Shown piece by piece: positions 35,275 through 43,068 of a stretch of 64,000 bases of DNA. Each line of letters opens with the position of its first letter. Position 1 is the stretch's first letter. The position numbers and the translations under genes were made by a program. This stretch comes from Sphingomonas sp. TREG-RG-20F-R18-01 (GTDB lineage Bacteria; Pseudomonadota; Alphaproteobacteria; Sphingomonadales; Sphingomonadaceae), in contig NZ_JAKNQQ010000001.1 in the NCBI RefSeq assembly GCF_022662475.1, positions 248,001 through 312,000 of the forward strand, given 5' to 3'. Below the pieces are notes generated by a model. That model made no database searches and was not told the DNA's origin. It saw nothing but the letters and a program-made list of their open reading frames with translations.

Positions 35275-35592
35275 TCAATGCTCGTCGTCTTCGGTTGGCG
35301 CTTCCACGCCGAGATCGTCGTCGCCACCCAGGTCGACTTCGTCGTCCGGCGAGGGCTCTTCGTCTTCACCGGTGTCGATATCCTCGTCGTCGCCGGCGAG
35401 ATCGTCATCCTTCTTGGCGGTTTCGGGCTTGGCCTGCTCGAACGGAAGCGGCTGCTTCGACTTCAGGATGGGCTCGGGCTCCCAATGCGCACCGCAATTG
35501 ATGCACGTGACGGGATCGTCCTTGCCCAGATCGTAGAAACGGGTGGCGCATTTCGGACACGTACGCTTCGTGCCCCATTCCGGCTGTATCAT
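35275..35592 (-). CDS. TIGR02300/FYDLN-acid domain protein
   Basis: This 105-residue protein has an N-terminal zinc ribbon (Cys12, Cys15, Cys30, Cys33) enclosing the hallmark RFYDLGKDDP motif, followed by a strongly acidic, disordered tail rich in Asp and Glu (about 65-105). It belongs to an alphaproteobacterial family of unknown function. The ATG at 35592 is the natural start; the much longer antisense frame covering aroA was rejected. It lies between tRNA-Ala and the divergent aroA, a common sphingomonad arrangement. Confidence 0.9.
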   Translation of the reverse strand: MIQPEWGTKRTCPKCATRFYDLGKDDPVTCINCGAHWEPEPILKSKQPLPFEQAKPETAKKDDDLAGDDEDIDTGEDEEPSPDDEVDLGGDDDLGVEAPTEDDEH

Positions 35593-35700
35593 GGGCCGAT
35601 TGACCTTCTTCAAAATTGAATTTGAGAGCTTGCAACGCGAACGTCGCAAAGTGGGGCGCGCCTTGCCATAGCGCAAGCGCACTGTCAAAGCGCAGGGCCG

Positions 35701-37038
35701 ATGCAGCACCCCGCCCCCTCCCCGCTCGAAATCCTTCCGTCCGGTCCGTTGTCGGGGCGCGTCCGCGTCCCCGGGGACAAATCGATCAGCCATCGCTCGC
35801 TGATGTTCTCCGCGCTCGCGGTCGGCACCAGCCGGGTCGAGGGACTGCTCGAAGGGGAAGACGTGCTCGCCACCGCCGCGGCACTCCGCGCGATGGGCGC
35901 GACGATCGTGCGCGGCGACGATGGCGTGTGGACGATCGACGGTGTCGGAGTCGGCGGGTTGCTGCAACCCGCGAGCGCGATCGAGATGGGCAATTCGGGA
36001 ACGTCGACGCGCCTGCTGATGGGCCTCGTCGCGAGCCACCCGATCACCGTGACCTTCACCGGCGACGCCTCGCTGTCCAGGCGCCCGATGGGCCGGGTCA
36101 TCACGCCGCTTTCGCAGATGGGCGCGGACTTCACCGCGAGCCCCGGCGGACGATTGCCGCTGATGTTGCGCGGAATCTGCCCGGCGATCCCGATCACTTA
36201 TACCCTGCCCGTCGCATCGGCGCAGGTGAAGTCGGCGGTGCTGCTCGCGGGGCTCAACACGCCCGGGATCACCCGCGTGATCGAACCCGTCGCGACTCGC
36301 GACCATAGCGAGCGGATGCTGCGCGGGTTCGGCGCCGACGTGACGGTCGAGGATTCGCCCGCGGGCAAGATCATCGCGATCCGCGGCGAAGCCGAGCTCA
36401 AGCCCCAGCATATTGTCGTGCCGGGCGATCCCTCCTCCGCCGCGTTTCTGGTCGTCGCCGCGACGCTCGTCCCCGGATCCGACATCGTCGTGGAAAATGT
36501 CGGCCTCAACCCGACCCGCGCGGGCCTGTTCACCGCGCTCAGGATGATGGGCGCGAGCATCGAGGAATGCGACGCCCGCGACGTCGGCGGCGAGCCGGTC
36601 GCCGACCTGCGCGTGCGCTATGCCCCGCTGTCGGGTATCGAGGTCCCGCCCGATCTCGCACCGAGCATGATCGACGAATATCCCGTGCTGTTCGTCGCCG
36701 CCGCCTTCGCGAGCGGCACGACGGTCGCCCGCGGCGCGGAGGAACTGCGGGTCAAGGAATCGGACCGGATCGCCGCGATGGCGGCAGCGCTCGGCGCGAT
36801 CGGTGCGCGGGTCGAAGAGGTCGAGGACGGCATGATCGTCCACGGCAGCGGCGGCGATCCGCTTCCCGGCGGCGCGATGATCGCGACGCTGCTCGACCAT
36901 CGGATCGCGATGAGCCTGGCGGTTGCCGCGCTCGCCTGCGACAAGCCCGTGACGCTCGACGACCTGTCGCCCGTCGCCACCAGCTACCCCGCGTTCTTTG
37001 TACAGATCGCGCAACTTCAGGGTGCCACAGACCAATGA
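35701..37038 (+). CDS. aroA: 3-phosphoshikimate 1-carboxyvinyltransferase (EPSP synthase)
   Basis: The 445-residue protein catalyses the sixth step of the shikimate pathway, joining shikimate-3-phosphate with PEP. The substrate motifs GDKSISHRSLM (near 26) and GNSGTSTRLLMG, GDASLSRRPM and the PVASAQVKSA region are present. The GNSGT/RPMGR/SAQVKSA pattern is that of class II (PEP-binding-variant) EPSP synthases rather than the GNAGTAMRP of class I. It starts at ATG 35701 and its stop overlaps the start of the next gene (ATGA). The order aroA-small ORF-cmk-rpsA is typical of alphaproteobacteria. Confidence 0.97.
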   Translation: MQHPAPSPLEILPSGPLSGRVRVPGDKSISHRSLMFSALAVGTSRVEGLLEGEDVLATAAALRAMGATIVRGDDGVWTIDGVGVGGLLQPASAIEMGNSGTSTRLLMGLVASHPITVTFTGDASLSRRPMGRVITPLSQMGADFTASPGGRLPLMLRGICPAIPITYTLPVASAQVKSAVLLAGLNTPGITRVIEPVATRDHSERMLRGFGADVTVEDSPAGKIIAIRGEAELKPQHIVVPGDPSSAAFLVVAATLVPGSDIVVENVGLNPTRAGLFTALRMMGASIEECDARDVGGEPVADLRVRYAPLSGIEVPPDLAPSMIDEYPVLFVAAAFASGTTVARGAEELRVKESDRIAAMAAALGAIGARVEEVEDGMIVHGSGGDPLPGGAMIATLLDHRIAMSLAVAALACDKPVTLDDLSPVATSYPAFFVQIAQLQGATDQ

Positions 37039-37292
37039 CTGCTTCGACCGCCGACCTGATCGGCTTCGTCGGCGCGCTGACGATCCTGAGCGGCTATGCC
37101 TATCAGACGCTGCGCAACGCCGCGCCCGACCTGCTCTCGACCCTGCTCAACTTCGCGGGCGCGTCGCTGCTCGCACTGTCGCTGACCGTGAACTACAATC
37201 TGCCCGCGCTGGCGCTCGAACTCGCCTGGGCGGCGATTGCGGCGTTCGGGCTGGTGCGGATGATGATGACACGCTCGGGAGCGCGCGCATGA
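37035..37292 (+). CDS. Small CBU_0592-like membrane protein
   Basis: This 85-residue protein has three predicted hydrophobic segments (about 7-25, 32-52 and 58-76) and resembles the CBU_0592-type small membrane proteins of unknown function. It overlaps aroA by four bases at its start and cmk by four bases at its end (both ATGA), so it is made with them. That position between two housekeeping genes suggests a conserved role, but none is known. Confidence 0.7.
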   Translation: MTASTADLIGFVGALTILSGYAYQTLRNAAPDLLSTLLNFAGASLLALSLTVNYNLPALALELAWAAIAAFGLVRMMMTRSGARA

Positions 37293-37912
37293 TCATCGCC
37301 GTCGATGGACCCGCCGCCTCCGGCAAGGGCACGATCGCGCGCGCGCTGGCGCAGCATTTCGCGCTGCCATATCTCGACACCGGCCTGCTGTACCGCGCGG
37401 TCGCGGCAAACGTCACAAGGCTCGAGCTCGATCCGGCAATCGAGGCCGACGCGGTCGCCGCCTGCGACTTCGACGATTCCTTGCTGGAGGATCCCCTGCT
37501 GCGCAGCGACGAGATCGGGTCGCGCGCGTCCGTCGTCTCGGCGCACCCGTTGGTCCGCGCCGCGCTGTTCCATCGGCAGAAGCGCTTCGCCTATCAGGAG
37601 GGCGGCGCGGTGCTCGACGGGCGCGATATCGGGACGGTCATCGCGCCCGACGCGAACGCGAAGCTGTTCGTCCGGGCGACGCCCAATATCCGCGCGAAAC
37701 GCCGCCACGCCGAATTGCGCGAGCGCGGATCGACGTTGAGCCTCGACCGCGTTCTGGCGGACATTCGCGCGCGCGACCTCCGCGATTCGACGCGCTCGAC
37801 CGCGCCGCTGGTGCCGGCGCACGATGCGGCTCTGCTCGACACGAGTTTCCTCTCGATCGAAGCCTCGGTGCAACGCGCCATCGCCATCGTCGACGCACGG
37901 ATCGCCCGCTAA
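37289..37912 (+). CDS. cmk: Cytidylate kinase
   Basis: The 207-residue protein phosphorylates CMP and dCMP using ATP. The P-loop GPAASGKGT is at residues 7-15, followed by PYLDTGLLYRA and the nucleotide-binding DGRDIGTVIAPDA, and the lid segment with SLDRVLADIRARD. Length fits short bacterial CMP kinases (about 205-225). The ATG at 37289 overlaps the preceding stop, which supports translational coupling. A REPIN-like repeat separates it from rpsA. Confidence 0.96.
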   Translation: MIIAVDGPAASGKGTIARALAQHFALPYLDTGLLYRAVAANVTRLELDPAIEADAVAACDFDDSLLEDPLLRSDEIGSRASVVSAHPLVRAALFHRQKRFAYQEGGAVLDGRDIGTVIAPDANAKLFVRATPNIRAKRRHAELRERGSTLSLDRVLADIRARDLRDSTRSTAPLVPAHDAALLDTSFLSIEASVQRAIAIVDARIAR

Positions 37913-38375
37913 ACGCTTCGGAAGCGCGCCTCCCCCAATGCGCACTTCCCCGGCGCAGGCCGGGGCCCAGGAGCGAAGGTCGGCGTCATCGGAGCGCTGC
38001 GCCCGCCAGTATCCGCCCTCGACTGGGCCCCGGCCTTCGCCGGGGTGACGGAAGGTTTGCAGCGGCTACGCGCAAGCCCCGAGCAACGCCGTCCCTGCCC
38101 GGCCCGGCCACTCCTCGGAACCCGCCGCTCGTACCTACTCCCCGCCTTGCTTTTGACCGGAACTTCGGCTAACGCGCGCTGTCCGATTGGCAGGCATTCC
38201 TGGTCAGGGAGGCGCGGAGATTCATCCTCCTGCGCCTTTTTCGCGTTTTGCGATAAACCTTTCCTGTGCCCGTTCGACGGATGTCGCGTCCGGCATTCGG
38301 TCGCCGCGGCAATATTGGCCAAGACCGCCGGAGACAACCGGCTGGCCGGAACATGATTTAGGAACGCAACACTTT
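37913..38375. other. Intergenic region between cmk and rpsA with REPIN-like element
   Basis: The 463-bp spacer contains the second REP doublet (37946-38047). The 5' leader of rpsA follows. A TTGACC at 38153 could be part of a promoter but no matching -10 is clear. No other gene is evident. Confidence 0.55.
37946..38047. repeat. REPIN-like paired inverted REP repeat, copy 2
   Basis: The left arm (37946-37970) matches the REP unit of the 29.3-kb copy with one substitution (GCAGG for GAAGG). The right arm (38023-38045) is the exact inverse of 23 bases of the unit. Span is 102 bp, almost identical to copy 1, while the middle 52 bp is unrelated. Confidence 0.75.
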
Positions 38376-40103
38376 ATGGCCACTCAGCCAAACCCGACCC
38401 GCGACGATTTCGCCGCCCTTCTCGAAATGACCCTCGGCGGTGCCGACAGTTTCGAAGGCCGCGTCGTCAAGGGCACCGTCACCGGAATTGAAAACGACCT
38501 CGCCGTCATCGACGTCGGCCTGAAGTCGGAAGGCCGCGTGCCGCTTCGCGAATTCGCGATGCCCGGCCAGAAGGCGGACCTCAAGGTCGGTGACGAAGTC
38601 GAAGTGTTCGTCGACCGCGTCGAGAACGTCCATGGCGAAGCGATGCTGTCGCGCGACCGCGCACGCCGCGAAGCCGCATGGGACACGCTCGAAACCGAAT
38701 TCGCCAAGTCGGCTCGCGTCGAGGGCGTCATCTTCGGCCGCGTCAAGGGCGGCTTCACGGTCGACCTCAACGGCGCCGTGGCCTTCCTGCCGGGTTCGCA
38801 GGTCGACATCCGCCCGGTGCGCGACGTCACCCCGCTGATGGATATCCCGCAGCCGTTCCAGATCCTCAAGATGGACCGCAAGCGCGGCAACATCGTCGTG
38901 TCGCGTCGCGCGATCCTCGAAGAGACCCGCGCCGAGCAGCGTTCGGGCCTCATCCTGTCGCTGGCTGAAGGCCAGATCATCGACGGCGTCGTCAAGAACA
39001 TCACCGATTACGGTGCGTTCGTTGATTTGGGCGGCATCGACGGCCTGCTCCACGTCACCGATCTGTCGTACAAGCGCGTCGGCCATCCTTCGGAAGTTCT
39101 CAACATCGGCGATACCGTCCGTGTTCAGATCATCCGCATCAACAAGGACACGCAGCGTATCTCGCTCGGCATGAAGCAGCTCGAGAGCGATCCGTGGGAG
39201 GGCGCAGCCGCGAAGTACCCGGTTGGCGCCAAGCTCACCGGCCGCGTCACGAACATCACCGAATATGGTGCGTTCGTCGAGCTGGAGCCGGGCATCGAGG
39301 GCCTGGTCCACGTGTCCGAAATGTCCTGGACCAAGAAGAACGTCCACCCGGGCAAGATCGTCTCGACCTCGCAGGAAGTCGACGTCGTGGTCATCGAGGT
39401 CGATCCCGACAAGCGCCGCATCTCGCTGGGTCTCAAGCAGGCGATCAGCAATCCGTGGGAAGCGTTCGCTGAATCGCATCCGATCGGTTCGACCGTCGAA
39501 GGCGAAGTCAAGAACGCGACCGAATTCGGTCTGTTCATCGGCCTCGACAACGACGTCGACGGCATGGTCCACATGTCGGACATCGCCTGGGGCGTGTCGG
39601 GCGAGGACGCGCTCAACCTGCATCGCAAGGGCGAGGTCGTTCAGGCGATCGTGCTCGACATCGATGCCGAGAAGGAGCGTATCTCGCTGGGCATGAAGCA
39701 GCTCGAGCGTGGCGCTCCGGCGGCAGGTGCGGTTGCAGCGGGCGGCAACGCGTCGTCGGGCCTCAACAAGAACGCGATCGTCACCGTCACGGTGCTCGAA
39801 GTGCGTGATGCAGGGCTCGAAGTGCAGGTCGGTGACGACGGCGCGACGGGCTTCATCAAGCGGACCGATCTCGGCCGCGATCGTGACGAGCAGCGTCCGG
39901 AGCGTTTCCAGGTCGCGCAGAAGTTCGACGCGATGGTGACCGGTTTCGACCGTTCGAAGAAGCCGACCTTCTCGATCAAGGCGATGCAGATCTCCGAAGA
40001 GAAGCAGGCCGTTGCACAATATGGTTCGTCGGACTCGGGCGCATCGCTCGGCGACATCTTGGGCGCAGCGCTCAAGGCACAGAACAGCGACGCAAAGAAG
40101 TAA
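38376..40103 (+). CDS. rpsA: 30S ribosomal protein S1
   Basis: This 575-residue protein has six S1 RNA-binding motifs. The first two are diverged (about 20-90 and 110-180). The next three are well conserved, each with GAFVDL or GLFIGL and a [14 protein letters not shown] end (about 200-265, 285-350 and 372-435), and the last covers about 460-530. S1 recruits mRNA to the 30S subunit. The ATG at 38376 gives the conserved [12 protein letters not shown] start; the longer open frame upstream is leader. An intrinsic terminator follows. Confidence 0.98.
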   Translation: MATQPNPTRDDFAALLEMTLGGADSFEGRVVKGTVTGIENDLAVIDVGLKSEGRVPLREFAMPGQKADLKVGDEVEVFVDRVENVHGEAMLSRDRARREAAWDTLETEFAKSARVEGVIFGRVKGGFTVDLNGAVAFLPGSQVDIRPVRDVTPLMDIPQPFQILKMDRKRGNIVVSRRAILEETRAEQRSGLILSLAEGQIIDGVVKNITDYGAFVDLGGIDGLLHVTDLSYKRVGHPSEVLNIGDTVRVQIIRINKDTQRISLGMKQLESDPWEGAAAKYPVGAKLTGRVTNITEYGAFVELEPGIEGLVHVSEMSWTKKNVHPGKIVSTSQEVDVVVIEVDPDKRRISLGLKQAISNPWEAFAESHPIGSTVEGEVKNATEFGLFIGLDNDVDGMVHMSDIAWGVSGEDALNLHRKGEVVQAIVLDIDAEKERISLGMKQLERGAPAAGAVAAGGNASSGLNKNAIVTVTVLEVRDAGLEVQVGDDGATGFIKRTDLGRDRDEQRPERFQVAQKFDAMVTGFDRSKKPTFSIKAMQISEEKQAVAQYGSSDSGASLGDILGAALKAQNSDAKK

Positions 40104-40111
40104 GACTAATG

Positions 40112-40149
40112 GGGGATCGTTCGAAGGAACGATCCCCTATTAACTTTTG
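40112..40149 (+). terminator. Intrinsic terminator after rpsA
   Basis: An 11-bp stem (GGGGATCGTTC at 40112-40122 pairing with 40127-40137) with loop GAAG is followed by TATTAACTTTT. This is a good rho-independent terminator 8 bp after the rpsA stop. Confidence 0.85.
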
Positions 40150-40258
40150 ACGGCGTGATTTGCCTTTATGCTTGGGTTGAGTTGCGGTAAATCAATACCG
40201 GGACGGCCTAAGTCCATTCCAGGTTGGTATGGCCCGTCAGGGGTGGGGAAGTAACGCG

Positions 40259-40540
40259 ATGATCCGATCCGAACTCGTTGAAATGCTGGCAAGCGAAAAC
40301 CCCGACTTGTCTGCCCGTGATGTCGAAGCCCTGGTTTCGACCTTTTTTGAAGAAATTACGAAGCGTTTAGCCATTGGTGGCCGCGTCGAGCTGCGTGGCT
40401 TCGGCGCCTTCTCGACCCGCCCGCGCGACGCGCGTACCGGTCGCAATCCCCGCACTGGCGAATTGGTAGCGGTCGACGCGAAGCGCGTTCCCTATTTCAA
40501 GCCGGGCAAGGAAATGCGGCAGCGCCTCAACGTCGCCTGA
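40259..40540 (+). CDS. ihfB: Integration host factor subunit beta
   Basis: The 93-residue DNABII protein has the HU/IHF fold with the beta-arm sequence [10 protein letters not shown], including the intercalating proline, and the [12 protein letters not shown] core. With IHF-alpha it bends DNA at promoters and recombination sites. GGGGAAG precedes the ATG at 40259 by a short spacer; an upstream in-frame ATG at 40229 adds ten non-conserved residues. Placement after rpsA is the usual proteobacterial order. Confidence 0.95.
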   Translation: MIRSELVEMLASENPDLSARDVEALVSTFFEEITKRLAIGGRVELRGFGAFSTRPRDARTGRNPRTGELVAVDAKRVPYFKPGKEMRQRLNVA

Positions 40541-40575
40541 GCATTTTCTCGACAAGGTCGCGCGTCTCCACGCCA

Positions 40576-40599
40576 TCGCGCGCTTGACGCAGCGCGCGA
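40576..40599. terminator. GC-rich hairpin after ihfB
   Basis: TCGCGCGC (40576-40583) and GCGCGCGA (40592-40599) flank an eight-base loop, 36 bp after the ihfB stop and 22 bp before tRNA-Leu. It has no T-run, so its role as terminator or processing site is uncertain. Confidence 0.35.
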
Positions 40600-40621
40600 C
40601 TTGCGCTTGGCATCGAACGGC

Positions 40622-40704
40622 GCGGACGTGGCGAAATCGGTAGACGCAGGAGACTTAAAATCTCCCTCTTCGGAATGCGGGTTCGAGTCCCGCCGTCCGC
40701 ACCA
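40622..40704 (+). tRNA. tRNA-Leu (TAA anticodon)
   Basis: The sequence begins GCGGACG, has a leucine-type D-arm (GCGAAATCGGTAGACGC), anticodon stem GGAGA/TCTCC around CTTAAAA (anticodon TAA), a variable arm with CTCTTCGGAAT, T-arm GGTTCGAGTCC and the closing CGTCCGC plus encoded ACCA. It decodes UUA. Confidence 0.94.
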
Positions 40705-40909
40705 AATTCCCGATCAGGCGCAGGACGATGGTCGATCCCGCCCCATCACCCCCGGTTGCAGCGGGAACCCCGGTCGGGTGCCACGATCGCCGCCCTGCAC
40801 CCGCCAATCGGCCGGTCCGGCGCGTGCACCAAAAAAATGTCCCTTTTTTTTGCGTTGCCCCCGCAGTTTAGGCATCCGCAGACGATCCGTTTCTGCCTAT
40901 AGCGAAACC

Positions 40910-41173
40910 ATGGGTGAGATCGAACGGCAGGTTCCGGCAGGATTAATCGAACAATGGGCGGTCCATCTGCGCCGTCAGCGGTCACGCGCCGCCGACACGA
41001 TATGGCTGCTCGATAACGGCTTCACGATCCACGACGGCCGGGACGGCGTGCCGACCGCGGACGCCACCGCGCGCGTCCGGCGCGAGCAGCAGGAGGTCGT
41101 TGCCGAGGTGAGCGCGTTGCTCGATCAATATGACGCGATCAACCTGCGCGGTGCGCGCCTGCAGGACGCCTAG
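40910..41173 (+). CDS. Small hypothetical protein
   Basis: This 87-residue, mostly helical, charged protein has no signal peptide or membrane span and matches no family I recognise. The ATG at 40910 was chosen because the upstream open frame runs through tRNA-Leu. It begins about 205 bases after the tRNA. A run of seven A and eight T around 40831-40851 lies in its leader. Codon use (GC-rich third positions) fits a real gene. Confidence 0.6.
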   Translation: MGEIERQVPAGLIEQWAVHLRRQRSRAADTIWLLDNGFTIHDGRDGVPTADATARVRREQQEVVAEVSALLDQYDAINLRGARLQDA

Positions 41174-41266
41174 CGTCCACGATGGCCGCGCGGTGGATTG
41201 ATGGCTGGACAGCGTTCGGCGCGTGAGGAATACCGCCGCCGGGGGCGTTTAACCGAAAGCACGCAA

Positions 41267-41470
41267 ATGATGAAGACCTTCGCAGCCGCAATTCTGGTCA
41301 CCGTGGCCGCCGCAAGCGCAATGCCGGCCGAAGCCCGGGTTTGCCGCAACAGCCATGGCCGCGTTTTCAAATGCCACAAGGTCGTCGCGCCGCGCATCAA
41401 TCTCAAGGCGCACCACCCGGTGAAGGTCGAGCGTTGCCGTGGCCACAAGGGCAAGTTCAACAACTGCTGA
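41267..41470 (+). CDS. Small secreted cysteine-containing protein
   Basis: The roughly 67-residue protein has a signal peptide with predicted cleavage after about AEA (AMPAEA), leaving a basic mature peptide with four cysteines (VCRN, KCHK, RCRG and the terminal NC), suggesting two disulfides in the periplasm. Two adjacent ATGs (41267 and 41270) are equally likely starts. I do not recognise the family. GC-rich hairpins follow its stop. Confidence 0.65.
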   Translation: MMKTFAAAILVTVAAASAMPAEARVCRNSHGRVFKCHKVVAPRINLKAHHPVKVERCRGHKGKFNNC

Positions 41471-41793
41471 TCAACCTGGGCGGCGCCCCACCGCGCCGCC
41501 CATCGATCCCGGGGGCATTGCCCCCAGCGCACCGGCGTTGTTCGATCGTCCGACAGCCACGCCACGACGCTAGCCGATGATGGACATGCGAGGAATCGCG
41601 TCCAACCCACGGAAAAGCATAGCAGCATTGCAAAAGTCCGCAGCGACCGTACCTGTGACGCCACGCGCAATCATCCTAAAGCAGTGTCACCCGAAATTAC
41701 AGGATCCGCGGCATATTTCGCCTAACCCGTTGGAATCCTTATCTGGCATAATTTATGCTGATCACAGGTCGTCCCATGAAGGAGGGGACCTGT
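41471..41793. other. Intergenic region upstream of the PEPxxWA-CTERM gene
   Basis: The 323-bp stretch begins with two hairpins after the upstream gene: an 8-bp stem GGGCGGCG/CGCCGCCC at 41478-41501 and a 6-bp GGGGGC/GCCCCC at 41511-41525. The remaining sequence is AT-richer toward the right and should hold the promoter of the next gene; I could not fix -35/-10 elements. No ORF here has protein-like codon use. Confidence 0.5.
41478..41501 (+). terminator. GC-rich hairpin after the small secreted protein
   Basis: GGGCGGCG and its complement CGCCGCCC flank an 8-base loop, 7 bp after the stop of the preceding gene. It is followed by a second hairpin but no T-run. Confidence 0.4.
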
Positions 41794-42444
41794 ATGAGCG
41801 TAAAACCGTACCTCGCGTCTCTCGCATTGGCGTCGAGCATGCTGGCTGGTCCAGCGAATGCAGCCGTCACCATGTCGTTCAACTCAACCGGCAGTTCGCC
41901 GACCACCGGCTTCACCGTCATCGACACGTTCACCACGCTGGCGGGACTGGCGATCACGGGTTCGGTGCAGATCAAGACACCGCCGGCTGACCCTTCGGGC
42001 GCTCCACCGGCTAACTCTTCGCCGAGCGGCACATCGTATCTGTCGGTGCTGGCCGGTGGCGCCGCCACCTATACGTTCGCCAGCCCGGTCACTGGCGTCC
42101 AGTTCGACTGGGGTTCGGTCGATACCTACAATACGCTGACCTTGCGGGGGAGCTTCGGGACGATGACGATCGTTCCCGGCACGACCCCCAACCCGGCCTT
42201 CCCGTCGACCAACGGAAACCAGGGTTTCACCGGCAGCGGCCTGTTCACCGCGCTCGGCAGCGGCGACACGTTCACCAGCATAACCTTCGGATCGAGCTCG
42301 AACTCGTTCGAGGTCGACAACCTCGCCGTGCGCTCCGCGGTCCCCGAGCCGGCCAGCTGGGCGATGATGCTTGCAGGCTTCGGCCTCGTCGGCTTCGGCC
42401 TGCGCCACCGCACGGCACGGGCGCGGCGCCTGACCTACGCCTGA
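41794..42444 (+). CDS. PEPxxWA-CTERM sorting-domain protein
   Basis: The 216-residue protein has an N-terminal signal peptide ending near PANA and a beta-rich, Ser/Thr/Gly-rich middle with no catalytic motif. It ends with the sorting signal PEPASWAMMLAGFG, a hydrophobic stretch and the basic tail RHRTARARR. The PEPxxWA-CTERM signal directs proteins to an EpsH-type exosortase in sphingomonads. A strong AAGGAGG lies eight bases before the ATG at 41794. It is followed by a clear terminator, so it is monocistronic. Its surface role is unknown. Confidence 0.88.
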   Translation: MSVKPYLASLALASSMLAGPANAAVTMSFNSTGSSPTTGFTVIDTFTTLAGLAITGSVQIKTPPADPSGAPPANSSPSGTSYLSVLAGGAATYTFASPVTGVQFDWGSVDTYNTLTLRGSFGTMTIVPGTTPNPAFPSTNGNQGFTGSGLFTALGSGDTFTSITFGSSSNSFEVDNLAVRSAVPEPASWAMMLAGFGLVGFGLRHRTARARRLTYA

Positions 42445-42465
42445 GCGAAGGTAACGGAAAAACCA

Positions 42466-42502
42466 AAGGCCGTCGGCTGAACCAGCCGGCGGCCCTTTTT
42501 CG
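42466..42502 (+). terminator. Intrinsic terminator after the PEPxxWA-CTERM gene
   Basis: A GC-rich stem pairing GGCCGTCGGCT with AGCCGGCGGCC (one mismatch) around a short GAACC loop is followed by TTTTT at 42496-42500. It lies about 24 bp after the gene. Confidence 0.85.
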
Positions 42503-42544
42503 TTCCTACAGGTCGGATCACCCGGCGACGCTCCCCCGGGCCCC

Positions 42545-42889
42545 TTATTCAGCGAGCGCGGCGTCGATCATATCGTTCCAGTCGCTCCAGAGATTGACCC
42601 GTTCGGCCATCAACGCGGTGCGCATCGACGGGCCGTCCGGACCCTCCAGATTCCAGTGCGACGGCGCGGGCCGGACGGTCTCGAGCATCGCTTCGGTCGG
42701 GCCGCGCAGGGCATGAAGCACCGTTCGCGCATGGGCCAGATCGGCCGCGCGTAACGGCGCGTTACTCCCACATTCGGGTTCGACCTGTCCGCCGGTCTTG
42801 CACAAGATGCGTGCGATACGCTCAACCATACTCACGGGCATACTCACGGGCATACTCACAGGCCGTCTCCAGATCGGCGAACACGTCAA
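42545..42889 (-). CDS. Hypothetical protein with repeated start region
   Basis: The open frame encodes up to 114 residues that I do not recognise. The C-terminal half is tryptophan- and acid-containing (RVNLWSDWNDMIDAAL) and looks globular. Its 5' region contains a 12-bp unit repeated three times (42827-42862), giving three in-frame ATGs in the pattern PVSM. The start may be 42829, 42841, 42853 or the 42889 ATG. The gene is divergent from the peptide-binding lipoprotein gene across about 180-240 bp. Confidence 0.5.
   Translation of the reverse strand: MTCSPIWRRPVSMPVSMPVSMVERIARILCKTGGQVEPECGSNAPLRAADLAHARTVLHALRGPTEAMLETVRPAPSHWNLEGPDGPSMRTALMAERVNLWSDWNDMIDAALAE
42827..42862. repeat. 12-bp tandem repeat, three units
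   Basis: Two identical units CATACTCACGGG and a third with one substitution (CAGG) occur in a row. On the minus strand each unit carries GTGAGTATG, so it supplies a start codon with a purine-rich leader. Copy number could vary between strains. Confidence 0.8.
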
Positions 42890-43068
42890 GATACAGCCTC
42901 CGGCTAGCCTCGACCACGGCCCAATGGCGCTGCTGCGCTACGCAATTATGACGATTCGCCGATCAATCGTGTCTCGCATTGTGCCGACATGGCGGGATCG
43001 GCCGGTCACGGCCGCCCGAAAGCGAGTCCCCGGTAGCGCCCCCCTGGTAGCGGTGGCACAGTGGCGCG

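Noticed and set aside
35275..37035. 586-residue antisense frame across aroA
   Set aside because: It is a GC-driven open frame. Only its 3' part, the 105-residue FYDLN protein, is conserved; the rest is antisense to aroA, which has full EPSP synthase motifs.
38358..40019. 553-residue antisense frame across rpsA
   Set aside because: It is the reverse strand of a highly conserved ribosomal gene and its sequence has no family features.
40622..41793. Possible genomic island inserted at tRNA-Leu
   Set aside because: No direct repeat of the tRNA 3' end and no integrase were seen downstream; small genes alone are not evidence.
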